Shown: positions 19,560 through 30,841 of the stretch, one piece after another
Numbering within the stretch: the stretch's first letter is position 1
Layout of the letters: each line of letters opens with the position of its first letter
Source of the DNA: Tetracentron sinense
Taxonomy: Eukaryota > Streptophyta > Magnoliopsida > Trochodendrales > Trochodendraceae
Length of the DNA: 64,000 nt
Assembly: GCA_015143295.1 (NCBI GenBank)
Contig: CM026571.1
Location: forward strand, 30,160,505 to 30,224,504
Direction of reading: 5' to 3'
Program-made: the position numbers and the translations under genes
The notes under the pieces: model-generated
What the model was told of the DNA's origin: nothing
The model's input: only the letters and a program-made list of their open reading frames with translations
Database searches by the model: none

Positions 19560-21691
19560 GAGCGGGTACATGGTTGAGGTCAAAAGGTGGAGATGGGATG
19601 TAAGGGATCCGGATGGAGCCTGTTGAAGTGGAGGCTTTAGTTGGGGCCGTAGGCCAGTATGCAGGGCAAGGGATAGTGTAGACGATCTGTTCAGGGATAG
19701 AGATTTGTAGTGGAGACTGGATGGTCTGTATATCTGACTGGGGAAAAGGGATTATGACTGGAGGCTGATAAGAAGGCCCGATGATGCCATCATCAACTGT
19801 GGGTGTGTTGGGTCTCGGCCGCCCTGCTCCGGGCTCTTCTCACTCAATAAAGTTGGCTTGGTTGTTGTGTGGGGGCAGTGACGCCTGGTTGATACTGGTA
19901 TTTTCAGGAGCCAGTTCAAACCTACCCTCATCTAGAAGATCCTTGATGGTGCACTTCAGATCGATGCAATAGTCAGTAACATGGCCTGGGCCTCGATGAA
20001 AGGCGCAGTGTTGATCGGGATGGTAGTTTTTATTTTGTTTATCTGAGGTAGAAGAGGAGTAGGACCTTTTAAAGTGAGGAGACCCTACTTGGTCAGAAAT
20101 TTTAGCAAGCTTTTAAGAGAGTAGGGAAGATGGGTAAAGTTTCTAGGGGGACGATTTTGCCCCTGGTTCTGTATAGCTGGCCAGGTGTTTCCGGGTGCTG
20201 GTCAAGATGGAGCGGCTGGAGTCGGTAATCTGATGGGAGCTACAGAGGTCACCATGTGAACATCCTCTTTTCTTCTCTGTTCCTTGGGATCACTATTTCT
20301 GCTGGCTGATGTTGCCGTTACTCTGGGGGGAGCAAGCCCTAGACTAGAGTGGATGGCACCGCTCTGAATAGTTATCTCGATGTGGGCACCGGTCTTGACG
20401 ATGGTGCCAAATCTACCATTGGTAAAGTTACCATCAGAGTGGAGTAGGGCTACTTCAGAGTGCCCATGAATATGTTTGCTAACTCCTCTTTGGGAATAGG
20501 AGTAGCGACTTTTACGGTCATTTCCCTCCAGCGGGTGGCGTACTCTAGGAAGGATTCAATATTGCGCTGGCTCATTCGCTTGAGCTGGCTTCTCTGAGGC
20601 CGGAGTTACTGGTTGAAGGAGTACTGCTACACAAAACTGTCCATGACATCTTGCCAGGTCTTGATTCGTTGTTTGTCAACTGACATCCACCATGTAAGGA
20701 CTGCTCCCTTCAGAATTTTTTGGAAGTACTGGATGAGTAAAGGCTGGTTTTTGTTATGCCAGAGCATGTCCCCCAGATACAACTGTAAATGTTGCTTCAG
20801 TCGGCCTGTGCCATCATACTGATCAAAGTTTGGTACCTTGAAACCTGGGGGTACTGCATCCTCGGATGAGAAAGTCAGGTCTTCCAACAAGAGACAAGGT
20901 CTAGGAGATGCCCCCTTCATCCGTCTCATCTCCTCCTTTATTTGTTTAATTTTCTCGTGCTGGTCCCTGAGGGAGAGAGTAGGGTTTGAGGATGATGACC
21001 GCTCTTGATTGACTTGGGAGGGCTTAGGCTGTTCCTCATATTGATTATATTCTTCTCCTCCGCCTGTTACGAGTATAGGGCTTGGAATAATGATAGGGTT
21101 AGGCTGATGTGGCTCTGGATGAGATTGTTAAGGAGTTTCTCCGATAGGGATTTGGGTGGAGGGTTCTTCAGTTTGGGCACCGGTGAGAATCTTCAGGGAT
21201 TCCAGAACACTATCTAGTTTTGCCTGCATGACTGTAATGTCTCTTTCGTGAGACTGCAACATTTCATCGGTCCTCTACTGTCCGAAGGTTCTGCCATTGA
21301 TTCTGAACTGCTTTCATATGGGGCGGTGTAGGGTACTATCTCCGTGACTCACACCTCTCTCAGGACTGCGTCCGCGATTGCTGATTATGCGAGAATTGCA
21401 GTCAGAGAGCGAGTCATGGGTCGGCTCATGCAAACTAAAAAGGATACAACGGCTAAACATGAATATGCATGATGATAGGAAGAATATGCTAGAAAAGGAT
21501 TTTTCATTGATGCATGTGAATGTGAGTACAGGACTATGTGACTCAAAAAGGGAAAAAGACTCGATCCTGGGTAGGTCCGTCAAGGGATCGCGAAGTCAAG
21601 TGGTTGGGGCACTCCATTTAGGACCATGATTTGCTCTTGGAGGGATGTGACCTTAACCTCCATGTTTTCAATTACCTCAGTAGCATTGAAA
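19560..21691 (-). pseudogene. Middle part of gag of Tat-like element E
   Basis: On the minus strand, 20929-20627 is open for 100 codons: VPPGFKVPNFDQYDGTG, then LYLGDMLWHNKNQPLL, then LKGAVLTWWMSVD. This is the retrotransposon gag (capsid) core of Tat-type gypsy elements. Reading resumes after stops with IESFLEYATRWREMTVKV and PIPKEELANIFMGTL. The rest, down to 19560, is proline-rich with many stops. The upstream part lies at 30842-32231; C interrupts between. The downstream part is at 6785-8462; M interrupts between. Stops often replace Trp or Gln codons. Confidence 0.8.
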
Positions 21692-21830
21692 TGTAGCGCC
21701 CTGGAACTTTTCATACTTAATGAACAGTGTTCTTATAAACAATTGGCCTTTTATGAGTCCAACGGAAGTTGAATTGTCAAAATCTGACAAATGAGTCAAA
21801 ATCTGACAAGGAACTGGTCAATTGAACAAC

Positions 21831-21950
21831 CACCAATCGACTGATACCTATACCGATCGATCGAATATTGCACTAAATGAATGAGAAAATTTTCCAGAGA
21901 TGTCATTTTTGACCGGTCGACCGAAGGTCACCATGGGTATACCGGTCATG
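21831..21950 (+). promoter_or_regulatory. Palindrome cassette in U3 of C 5' LTR
   Basis: CCGATCGATCG at 21853 and CCGGTCGACCG at 21912 flank ATGAGAAAATTTTCCAGAGA at 21881-21900. This matches the core of element M although C is Ty3/gypsy. The copy in the 3' LTR is at 28970-29100, with core at 29051-29070 and additional CGATCGACCG and CCGGTCGATC units. Confidence 0.7.
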
Positions 21951-22690
21951 TCGAAAATTGCCCAGTTCGGCCTTTTAAACCAAACCATTAAGGGTAAAAT
22001 GGTCTTTGATCACCCCATTTTCTATAATAACCCAAATTCGTGGGTTGGGACCTCATAAACCCTTAAGCTTAGGTTTTGAGAGATTGAGAGAGAGGAAGGA
22101 GGAAGGGTTAGGGTTTTGCTCAAGTGGGCTTTGGATTGCATAGATTCTATTTCAAACAAGGATGTTCCTCCCTCAAGCTTGGAGTACCTAAGGGTTTTCT
22201 TCAAGATCAAGGGATAATCTTCAAGGTTAGTACACCCTCCTAGTTAAGCTTAGTAATAACTTAGGTTTTTTCTTTAAGCATGCTTGTGTGTTGATTTTAT
22301 ATATTCCCTCTTCTTAATATGCATAAAATGCCCTAAAGGAATAAGATGAATTAACTGGTTGTGGATGTATGGGATGTTGATGGTAGAGGTGCTTGTATGC
22401 CATGTGGATGTGATGATTGTTGTGTGATGGAAATGGTGGAAGGGCAATGTACTCATAATGAATACACTCCATGTGCTTGATGAAATGTGTGTATGAAGTT
22501 AGACCCAAGACTATGAAATATGAATTAGAGAGTTTTTCCCAATAATTTGGTAACCATGCTAATATGCTTTACATATTCTTTAACTCTCATATGCTTATAG
22601 GGATCTTGAAATGCTACTTGATACTTAATTTCATGCTACCATGATGTCATATTTTGTTATGTACGAGCACGCATGCGTATGGAGGAAATA

Positions 22691-23021
22691 TCAAAGAGGT
22701 TGGTAGCCCCGGTTAAGGCTGTTAGCCTCTTGCTCATAAGAAAATGAATTGTCAAGGAGGTTGGTAGCCCTAGTTAAGGGTGCTAGCCTCTTGCTCATAA
22801 GAAAGTGAATTGTCAAGGAGGTTGGTAGCTCAGGTTTGTGTGGGTGCTAACCTCTGGCTCATAAGAGAAGGCTCAAAAGTATTGGAAATGTCAAGGGGGT
22901 TGGTAGCCCAGGGTTGTGTGGGTGCTAACCCTTGGCTCATAAGAAAGTACTCAAAAATATTGTACTGTCAAGGAGGTTGATAGCCCAGGGTGATGTGGGT
23001 GCTAACCTCTGGCTCATAAGA
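22691..23021 (+). repeat. Minisatellite in C 5' LTR
   Basis: Five imperfect units of about 62-65 bp, each with GTCAAGGAGGTTGGTAGCCC and ending GGCTCATAAG or TGCTCATAAG. The corresponding block in the 3' LTR is at about 29868-30198. Confidence 0.85.
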
Positions 23022-23641
23022 ATTGTTGAAAGGAAAACTCGTAAGGACTCATATGACTCACAGACGTGTTTTGGTTTTCATGAGAATTACGATTTGATAA
23101 ATGCTTATGTATGATATTGTTTTAAATGATTATGAATTGTATTCTTTCCTGCACTTGCATATGATATTTTGTTCGTTATTACGATTGTTAGGTAGGAGCT
23201 TGCACTCCCTGAGTATTCCATGCTCAGCCGTACTTTTATGTCGGCAGGTACACGGATCCCTTTTTGACATTTTTGCTCTGGGTCCTTGGGTTAAGGACTA
23301 CGGTGAGGAAGAACCACATGAGGATTCAGTGGTTAGACCATTGGCCCCACGGGGGGTGACTATTGAGCGAGATAGAGTTGTATTATGTATTTTGTATTTT
23401 GATAGGTGGGCATGTCCACCTTTATTGATATGTTTTGTATAAAACTTGGAATACAGTTAAGGTTATGGAAGAAAAAAAAAAGTTGGTTGACGTTCCGCAT
23501 TGTTTAGCTTCCGCACTCTATACCATGTTATTATTATAGCACGTGTTACCTTGTTCATTACAGGATGGTTTGCCAGGTTAAGTACAATCACACCTAAAGA
23601 ATCCCTTAACTTGTAGGGGGTATTTTGGGGCGCGACAGAAG

Positions 23642-23653
23642 TGGTATCAGAGC
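23642..23653 (+). promoter_or_regulatory. Primer-binding site of C (initiator Met tRNA)
   Basis: TGGTATCAGAGC, exact, four bases after the LTR end. Confidence 0.95.
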
Positions 23654-23953
23654 CTAGGCATTAGGGTCCCTAGGGTCACTTAGAACTGATACCATGATTG
23701 AACAAGGCCTTAGGTCAAAGAGAGGAGTCGTATTCCAAGTATAGACTAATGAGTTAGTCTTAGTCCATAACCGGTTGGAAACCAACCGCACTTAGTAACC
23801 TACGCTAGAAAACAAATGTATGCTTGTTATGGTGCTATGTATACCTTGAATGAACTGTCATATGCTAAATAAATGTTAAGTGATTGTGGAAATTATTACT
23901 AAACGTGTATCCAAGTTAGACTCATGTTGTACTGTTGTTCTCAGGATTTGATC

Positions 23954-25203
23954 ATGAGACGCGGTGCTCGGGGTCGCGGATACAATACGTGGGGGAGTGA
24001 AAGTGATGCCCCTTCGGGTGATGAGCAACCCGACTTTGCTTAAGCTTTCGTGTCTATAGCTGAGACTTTGGATATGCTAGCAGCTAGGCCAATTGCTGTT
24101 ACTCCTGCTGCACCTATAACTCCTCCTGTGCACCATGCTTCAGGATTGGAGGCATTTAGGAGATTGCGTCCTCCTACCTTCTTCGGTACTATTGACCCTA
24201 TGGTCGCGGAAGCATGGATGATGAAACTAGAGAAGATTTTTAGAGCACTCCACTGCACGGATGAGTAGCAAGTGGACTGAGCCACCTTTATGATGGAAGG
24301 TACAGCCAAACACTGGTGGAGAGCCGCATAGAGACAGAGGGAGTCCACTAGGTCAAGAGAACCGTGGACATGGCCAGAGTTTCTGGATGTCTTTTACAAG
24401 TAATATTTTTCTGCGGCTGTCAGAGAACAGAAGGAGATTAAGTTCATGAATCTGGAACAGGGAGAGTTGAGTGTGGTCGACTATGAGGCTACTTTTGTAG
24501 AGTTGTCAAGATTTGCACCTCACTTGATCGCATCTGAACACATGCGGGTTAGAAAGTTTGAGCTGGGATTGAAACCCTCCATTAGAGACCGGGTCTCGTT
24601 GTTCTAGGTGGGCACCTGGGGAGAGTTATGAGTAAGGCGAAGCTTGCTGAGAAGAATTTAGAAGAATTCTTTAAGAGGAGAGATGGTAAGAGGTCAGTCA
24701 GTGGCTCAGTAGAGAAGAGGGCTAGGATAGCCCCATATCAGGCATCCGGGCCGATACAATCACAGAGGCCTCCCTTGGCACCACAGGCATCTCAATCTAC
24801 TACTACACTGGTACCTCATCCCATTTTCTCACAGGCCACCCGATATGTGCCACCTACATCCTCGTCGACATTTGAAGAATGCCCCTGTTGTGGCCAGAGA
24901 CACTGGATTGGAGAGTGTCGCAAAATTTCAGACGGGTGTTTTCACTGTGGGGATATGAATCACATGGTCCGGGTTGCCCTCGTAGGCTGCTGCAGCCTGT
25001 CCAGCCACAGGGGAGTAGGTCCCCAATTGGACAGACTTCCCAGTAAGGATCCTCACAGGCTTTCTCATCTAGGCCCACATAGCCCACTCCACCGCCTCGC
25101 AAGGCAAACCAGGGCCGGGTTTTCCCCTTGTCAGAACGGGACGCACGTGCATCCAATGATGTCGTGCAAGGTATGCTATAATGCTAGAAGTTTCAAGTTT
25201 TGA
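23954..25203 (+). pseudogene. gag of chromovirus C
   Basis: ATG at 23954 opens MRRGARGRGYNTWG, then SDAPSGDEQPDFA and a TAA at 24041 where element A reads Gln. Capsid core fragments follow in the same frame (LEAFRRLRPPTFFGTIDP, AEAWMMKLEKIF, then HWWRAA, LEQGELSVVDYEATF) with further TAG, TGA and TAA codons. After about 24600 a frameshift moves the reading to the frame of 24628-25203 (NLEEFFKRR, then CPCCGQRHWIGEC and CFHCGDMNHMV). The last is a zinc knuckle whose final cysteine is lost to a second frameshift. Most stops are C-to-T or G-to-A changes at Gln or Trp codons. No functional product is possible. Confidence 0.88.
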
Positions 25204-25317
25204 ATGGTTGCTATTATGCAATGTGATTGGTTATGTGTATAACATTCTACCTAAATATATGTATGTTATTGTGAAATCTATTGATGTAAATTAGTTATTC
25301 ACACAGGCGCCTTATTA

Positions 25318-26440
25318 GTGAACGGATGCCTAGCTCGAGTGTTGATCGACATAGGATCCACTCACTCTTTTGTGTTGCTTAGCTTTTCAAAGGGATTCCC
25401 ATCCGAGTCCAGTCAGTTGAAGCAGGAATTAACCATCTCAACTCCGCTCGGCAAGTCGGTAGACACGGACTGGATATATAGGGATTGTGTAGTCCAAGTG
25501 GGGCAGAATGATTTGTTGGCTGACCTCATCATCCTGGACTTCCAAGACCTGGATTTCAATGTCATTCTCGGGATGGATTGGCTATCGTGCCACCATGGAC
25601 ACGTGGCATGTTTCAAGAAGATTGTGAACTTCAAGCCGAAAGGAGTAAAGCCTTTTCACTTTCGAGGATTGAGGGAAAGAGATATCGCTCGCCTCATAGC
25701 TTTGAGTTTAGCGAGCCCAGAAGCACAAAACTCGTCAGTCATTCCGGTTGTGAGTGAGTTTTTGGATATGTTCTCGGAGGAACTTCCCAGATTGCCTCTT
25801 GATAGAGAGATTGAGTTCGCGATAGAGCTTGCGCCCGACACTGCTCCGATCTCTAGGGCTTCTTATAGGATGGCCCCGATTGAACTCAAGGAGTTGAAGG
25901 TGCAGTTGGATGAACTGCAAAGCCTGGGTTACATTAGACTGAGTGTCTCACCATGGGGTGCCCTAGTGCTATTTGTGAAGAAGAAAGATGGCTCAATGCG
26001 TATGTGTATTGATTATCGACAGTTAAACAAGGTCACGATCAAAAATCATTATCCTTTACCACGGATAAACGACTTATTTGACCTATTGAAGGGAGCGAGA
26101 TTCTTCACCAAGATTGATTTTAGAATGGGATATCATCAATTAAAGATCAAGGCAGAAGATATTCCAAAGACAGTACGGGCACTACGAGTTCCTTGTTATG
26201 CCTTTTGGTTTGACGAATGCACCGACGGCATTCATGGATTTGATGAACCGGGCGTTCAGACCATATCTCGATAGATGTGTCATGGTGTTAGTAGATGACA
26301 TTTTGTTGTACTCCCCGACACGGGAGGATCATGATTGAGACATTCGCCTTACTCTAGAGATGCTTCGTGAGCATAGACTGTATGCCAAGCTAAGTAAGTG
26401 CGAATTCTAGTTGGAGAAGGTAGCATTCTTGGGTCATGTA
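25318..26440 (+). pseudogene. Protease and reverse transcriptase of chromovirus C
   Basis: Open from 25318 to 26274. Protease has [12 protein letters not shown], where the active-site D-T-G has become D-I-G, then NVILGMDWL. Reverse transcriptase has [44 protein letters not shown] and [15 protein letters not shown] frameshift near 26205 puts the rest in another frame. The catalytic [10 protein letters not shown] lies at about 26285-26315, then a stop, then LAKLSKCEF-like sequence and LGHVVSSEG at about 26430. The start at 25318 is not a true initiation; it is the open part of a gag-pol frame. Confidence 0.9.
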
Positions 26441-27458
26441 GTATCATCCGAGGGCATTTTTGTTGACCCAACAAAGATTAAGGCAGTGATGAGCTGGGAG
26501 AGGCCCAAAAGTGTCACCGAGATTCGTAGTTTCTTTGGGTTGGTAGGCTATTACGGGAGATTTGTGGAGGGATTCTCCAGTTTAGCAGCACCGCTCACTT
26601 ACCTTATGCGGAAGAATGCCAAGTCCAGTTGGAACGAGAGATGTGAGATTAACTTCCAGGAGTTGAAGAAGCGGCTCACTCCGGCCTCCGTCCTTACAGT
26701 GCCATCAGGGCGTGGTGGTTATGAGGTGTACAGTGATGCCTCATATGTCAGACTTGGGTGTGTTCTCATGTAGCACAAGAAGGTCATTTCTTATGCATCA
26801 AGGCAATTAAAGGAGTATGAAAAGAATTAGCCCACGCAAGAACCTAGAGCTTGCCGCAGTGGTATTCGCACTCAAGATTTGACGACATTACCTCTATGCG
26901 GAAGAGTTATATGTGCTCACGGACCACAAGAGCTTCAAGTACCTCTTTTCCTAAAAGGAGTTGAATTTACGGCAACAGCGTTGGATGAAATTTTTGAAAG
27001 ACTACAAATGCACCATCCAATACCACCCGGGCAAAGCAAATGTCATGGCTGACGCTTTGAGTAGAAGACCTCTGGGGTTGTTGGCTCACATGTTGGTGCG
27101 GGAATGGAAGCTATTGGAAAATTTGGCAAATCTGGACATTAGTGTCAATGCTTCAGTCCGCAGTCCAGTGATGGCAAATATCACGATTCGGCCGTACATC
27201 ATAGATCGGATCCGGGAGTTACAGGCCTCGGATGTTGACTTGTTAGCTTTCTGGGATAAGGAAGTTACCAAGGGTAGTGAAGACTTTTCTCTAACTAGCC
27301 GAGGTGCTATCACATTCAGGGAAAGACTGTGTGTCCCTGTTGATGAAGAGTTGAGGCAGGAGATTATGGATGAAGCCCACTGTTCAAGTATACGGTACAT
27401 CCTGGGGGTACGAAGATGTACCGAAACCTCAAGGGGCACTTTTGGTGATGGAATATGA
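26411..27458 (+). pseudogene. Connection and RNase H region of chromovirus C
   Basis: 26411-26773 is open ([17 protein letters not shown], then [16 protein letters not shown], the thumb and connection of gypsy reverse transcriptase). RNase H starts with [17 protein letters not shown]; a TAG follows where Gln is usual. RNase H continues with ISYASRQLKEYE and, after several frameshifts, ends in [20 protein letters not shown] at 26961-27070. The 27080-27458 frame leads into the integrase zinc-binding domain ([15 protein letters not shown]), where another frameshift occurs near 27410. Confidence 0.85.
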
Positions 27459-28162
27459 AGAGGGAAGTAGCAGAGTATGTGTCTAGGTGCTTGGTGTGTC
27501 AGCAAGTCAAAGCTAAGCACCTGAGACCGGCGGGTCTATTGCAGTCCCTTCCTATTTCCGAGGGGAAATGGGAGAACATCTCTATGGACTTCATTGTGGG
27601 GTTGCCACGAATAGCCAAGAACTCTGATGCTATATGGGTCGTAGTGGACAGATTAACAAAGTCAGCCCATTTCTTGCCGTATCAAACCACTTTTAACTCA
27701 AACCAACTAGTGGCATTGTACATCAAGGAGATAGTCCGGTTGCACAGGGTGCCAGTTAGCATTGTGTCAGATCGGGATCCAAGATTCACATCTAGGTTCT
27801 GGAAGAGCTTTTAGAGCGCCATGGGTTCCTCACTAGACTTTAGCACCGCCTTTCATCCACAGAGCGATGGGCAAACCGAAAGAGTGAATCAGGTTATTGA
27901 AGATATGCTCCGGGCATGTATGCTAGACTTCAAGAAAAGTTGGGAATACCACTTGCCTTTAGTGGAGTTCGCTTACAATTATTGTTATCAAGCGTGCATT
28001 CAAATGGCACCTTTTGAGGCTTTGTACGGGAGAAGTTGTAGATCCCCTTTGTATTGGGATGAAGTCGGAGAAAGGAAGGTATTGGGCCCCGAATTGATTG
28101 AACAGACTGCCGACAGGGTCAAGCTTATCCGAGAAAGGCTGAAGGCTGCACAGGATTGACAA
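27455..28162 (+). pseudogene. Integrase of chromovirus C
   Basis: Two open pieces of one frame separated by a TAG at 27812. The zinc-binding end is CLVCQQVKAKH. The core shows SMDFIVGLPR (first D), VSIVSDRDPRFTSRFW (second D) and HPQSDGQTERVNQ (E). GYRSCRSPLYW-like sequence and ELIEQTADRVKLIRERLK follow, typical of Tekay integrase. All three catalytic acids are still present, although the frame is interrupted. Confidence 0.9.
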
Positions 28163-28623
28163 AAGAGCTATGCGGACACCCGTATGAGAGATATGGAATT
28201 CATGGTTGGTGACCTTGTGTTTGTCAATATTTCACCAACTTAGGGCATCATGACGTTCGGGAAGAGAGGCAAGCTTAGCCCTAGATATGTAGATCTGTTT
28301 GAGATCATCACCAGAGTAGGTGAGGTTGCTTACCGGGTTGCCTTACCTGCTCACATGGTAGCGGTCCACAATGTATTCATAATTCCATGCTCCAGAAATA
28401 TATCCTGGACCCATCCCATATGATTGAACTTGATCTGGTAGGAATTTGGGAGGATCTCACGCTAGTAGAGCAACCAATGCAAATATTGGATATGCGAGAT
28501 CAAGTCATACGCAACAAGACCATTCCATTGGTCCTGGTGAGATGACAACACCATTCCGTAGAAGAGGCTACTTGGGAACGTGAGGCTGAAGTGAGAGAAA
28601 AGTATCCTCAACTGTTTATTTAA
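28163..28623 (+). pseudogene. Integrase C-terminus and chromodomain-like end of C
   Basis: After a stop at 28157 the frame continues KSYADTRMRDMEF and GDLVFVNISPT, then GKLSPRYVDLFEI. Near the end it reads VEQPMQILDMRDQVI and HHSVEEATWEREAEVREKYP, with a TGA at about 28542 where Trp is expected. The second part has the pattern of the chromodomain of Tekay-type elements, which targets integration by binding histone marks. The true stop is TAA at 28621. Confidence 0.75.
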
Positions 28624-28702
28624 GACTTTGACATTCTTTTGTATTTTGTTGCGGTTTTTGTATGTGTATGTATCGTCCAAATTTCAGGGATGAAATTTTT
28701 GT

Positions 28703-28712
28703 AAGGGGAGAA
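28703..28712 (+). promoter_or_regulatory. Polypurine tract of C
   Basis: AAGGGGAGAA immediately precedes TGTAGCGCCCC, the 3' LTR start. Confidence 0.9.
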
Positions 28713-30841
28713 TGTAGCGCCCCAGAACTTTTCGTACTTAATGAATAGTGTTCTTATAACAAATTGGTCTTTCACGTAATTCAACTTATAAATCAAGAAA
28801 GATTGGAAGATTCTAAAATGTTAGAAATGTTCCTTTTCGAATGAGGAGTTCAACGCAAGTTGAATCATCAAAATCCGACGAACGAGTCAAAAGTTATGCC
28901 CAAAATACCGAAGTGGGAAAAATGAGAGAAAACAACAAAATGGGCAAAAAAACGCAAGGAACCGATCGACCGATTTTACTACCGGTCGATCAAACAGCCA
29001 CGGGTCAACCGATACCCATTACCGGTTGACCGAATATCACACTAAATGAATGGGAAAATTTTCTAGAGAGGTCATTTTTGATAAGTCGACCGGTCATGCC
29101 GAAAATTGCCCAGTTCGGCCTTTTAAGCCAAAACATTAAGGATAAAATGGTCATTGACCCCCCCATTTTCTATAATAACCCAAATTCGTGGGTTGGGTCC
29201 TCATAAACCCTTAAACTTAGGTTTTGAGAGATTGAGAGAGAGGAAGGAGGAAGGGTTAGGGTTTTGCTCAAGTGGGCTTTGGATTGCAAGGATTAGAGCT
29301 CAATACTAGCTTAGATTCCATTTCAAGCATGGATCTTCCTCCCTCAAGCTTGGAGATTCTACCTAAGGGTTTTCTTCAAGATCAAAGGGATAATTTTCAA
29401 GGTTAGTACACCCTCCTAATTAAGCTTAGTAATAACCTAGGTTTTTTCTTTAAGTATGCTTGTGTGTTGGTCTTATATATTCTCTCTTCTTAATATGCAT
29501 AAAATGCCCTAAACGAACAAGATGAATTAAATGGTTGTGGATGTATGGGATGTGGATGGTAGAGGCGCTTGGATGTTTTGTGGATGTGATGATTGTTGTG
29601 TGATGGAAATGGTGGAGGGGCAATGTACGCATAATGAATACACTCCATGTGCTTGATGAAATGTGTGTATGAAGTTAGACCCAAGACTATGAAATATGAA
29701 TTAGAGAGTTTTTCCCAATAATTTGGTAACCATGCTAATATGCTTTACATATTCTTTAACTCTCATATGCTTATAGGGATCTTGAAATGCTACTTGATAC
29801 TTAATTTCATGCTACCATGATGTCATCTTTTGTTATGTACGAGCATGCATGTGTATGGAGGAAATGTCAAAGAGGTTGGTAGCCCCGGTTAAGGGGGCTA
29901 GCCTCTTGCTCATAAGAAAATGAATTATTAAGGAGGTTGGTAGCCCCGGTTAAGGGTGCTAGCCTCTTGCTCATAAGAAAGTGAATTATCAAGGAGGTTA
30001 GAAGCCCAGGTTTGTGCGGGTGCTAACCTCTTGCTCATAAGAGAAGGTTCAAAAGTATTAGAAATGTCAAGGGGGTTGGTAGCCCAGGGTTGTGCGGGTG
30101 CTAACCCTTGGCTCATAAGAAAGGACTCAAAAATATTGTACTGTCAAGGAGGTTGGTAGCCCAACGTGGTGCGGGTACTGACCTCTTGCTCATAAGAATT
30201 GTTGAAAGGAAAACTCGTAAGGACTCATATGACTCACAGACGTGTTTTGGTTTTCATGAGAATTACGATTTGATAAATGCTTATGCATGATATTGTTTTA
30301 AGTGATTATGAACCGTATTCTTTCCAATACTTGCATATGATGTTTTGTTCGTTATTACTATTGTTAGCTAGGAGCTTGTACTCGCTGAGTATTCCATTTT
30401 TAGCCGTACTTTTATGTCAGTAGGTACACGGGTCGCTTTTTGACATTTGTGCCCTAGGTCCTTGGGTTGAGGAGGACTATAAAGAGGAAGAACCATATGA
30501 GGATTTAGTAGTTGAGCCTCAGGCTCAGGCGAGGGACTTAGACCATTGGCCCCACGGAGGTGACTAATGAGTGAGATAGAGTTGTATTATGTCTTTTATA
30601 TTTTGATAGGTGGGCATGTCCACCTTTACTGATATGTTTTGTATAAAACTTGGAATACAGTTAAGGTTATAGAAGAAAAGAAAAAGTTGGTTGACGTTCC
30701 GCATTGTTTTGCTTCTGTACTCTGTATCATGTTATTATTATATGACGTGTCACCTTGTTCATTGCAGGATGGTTTGCCAGGTTAAGTACAGTCACACCTA
30801 AAGTATCCCTTATCTCATAGGGGGTATTTTGAGGCGCGACA
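28713..30841 (+). repeat. 3' LTR of element C
   Basis: TGTAGCGCCCCAG to GGCGCGACA, 2,129 bp. It keeps the full U3 start, including GTTGAATCATCAAAATCCGACG at about 28859, a stretch also found (reverse strand) in solo LTR D. TATA-like site near 29171; minisatellite at about 29868-30198; stem-loop at 30384-30404 with a weakened right arm. Confidence 0.92.

Larger units (their letters stand above)
21692..23637 (+). repeat. 5' LTR of element C
   Basis: TGTAGCGCCCTGG to GGGGCGCGACA. It has a palindrome cassette at 21831-21950, a TATA-like CTATAATA at 22022-22029, a minisatellite at 22691-23021, and a stem-loop at 23209-23227. About 180 bp near its start, present in the 3' LTR, are missing. Confidence 0.93.
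21692..30841 (+). mobile_element. Complete but decayed Tekay-like chromovirus C
   Basis: 9.15 kb with both LTRs, initiator-Met primer site, gag, pol and polypurine tract. Gypsy order (protease, reverse transcriptase, RNase H, integrase, chromodomain-like end) is visible. The flanking pentamers are TGAAA (21687-21691) and TGAAC (30842-30846), a 4/5 target duplication. It splits gag of the antisense element E. Numerous stops and frameshifts, and LTRs of 1,946 and 2,129 bp with substantial divergence, make it older than M. Confidence 0.93.

Noticed and set aside
22691-23021. Regularly spaced repeats suggesting a CRISPR array
   Set aside because: Units are contiguous with no unique spacers, lie inside an LTR, recur in the paired LTR, and the genome is a plant's.
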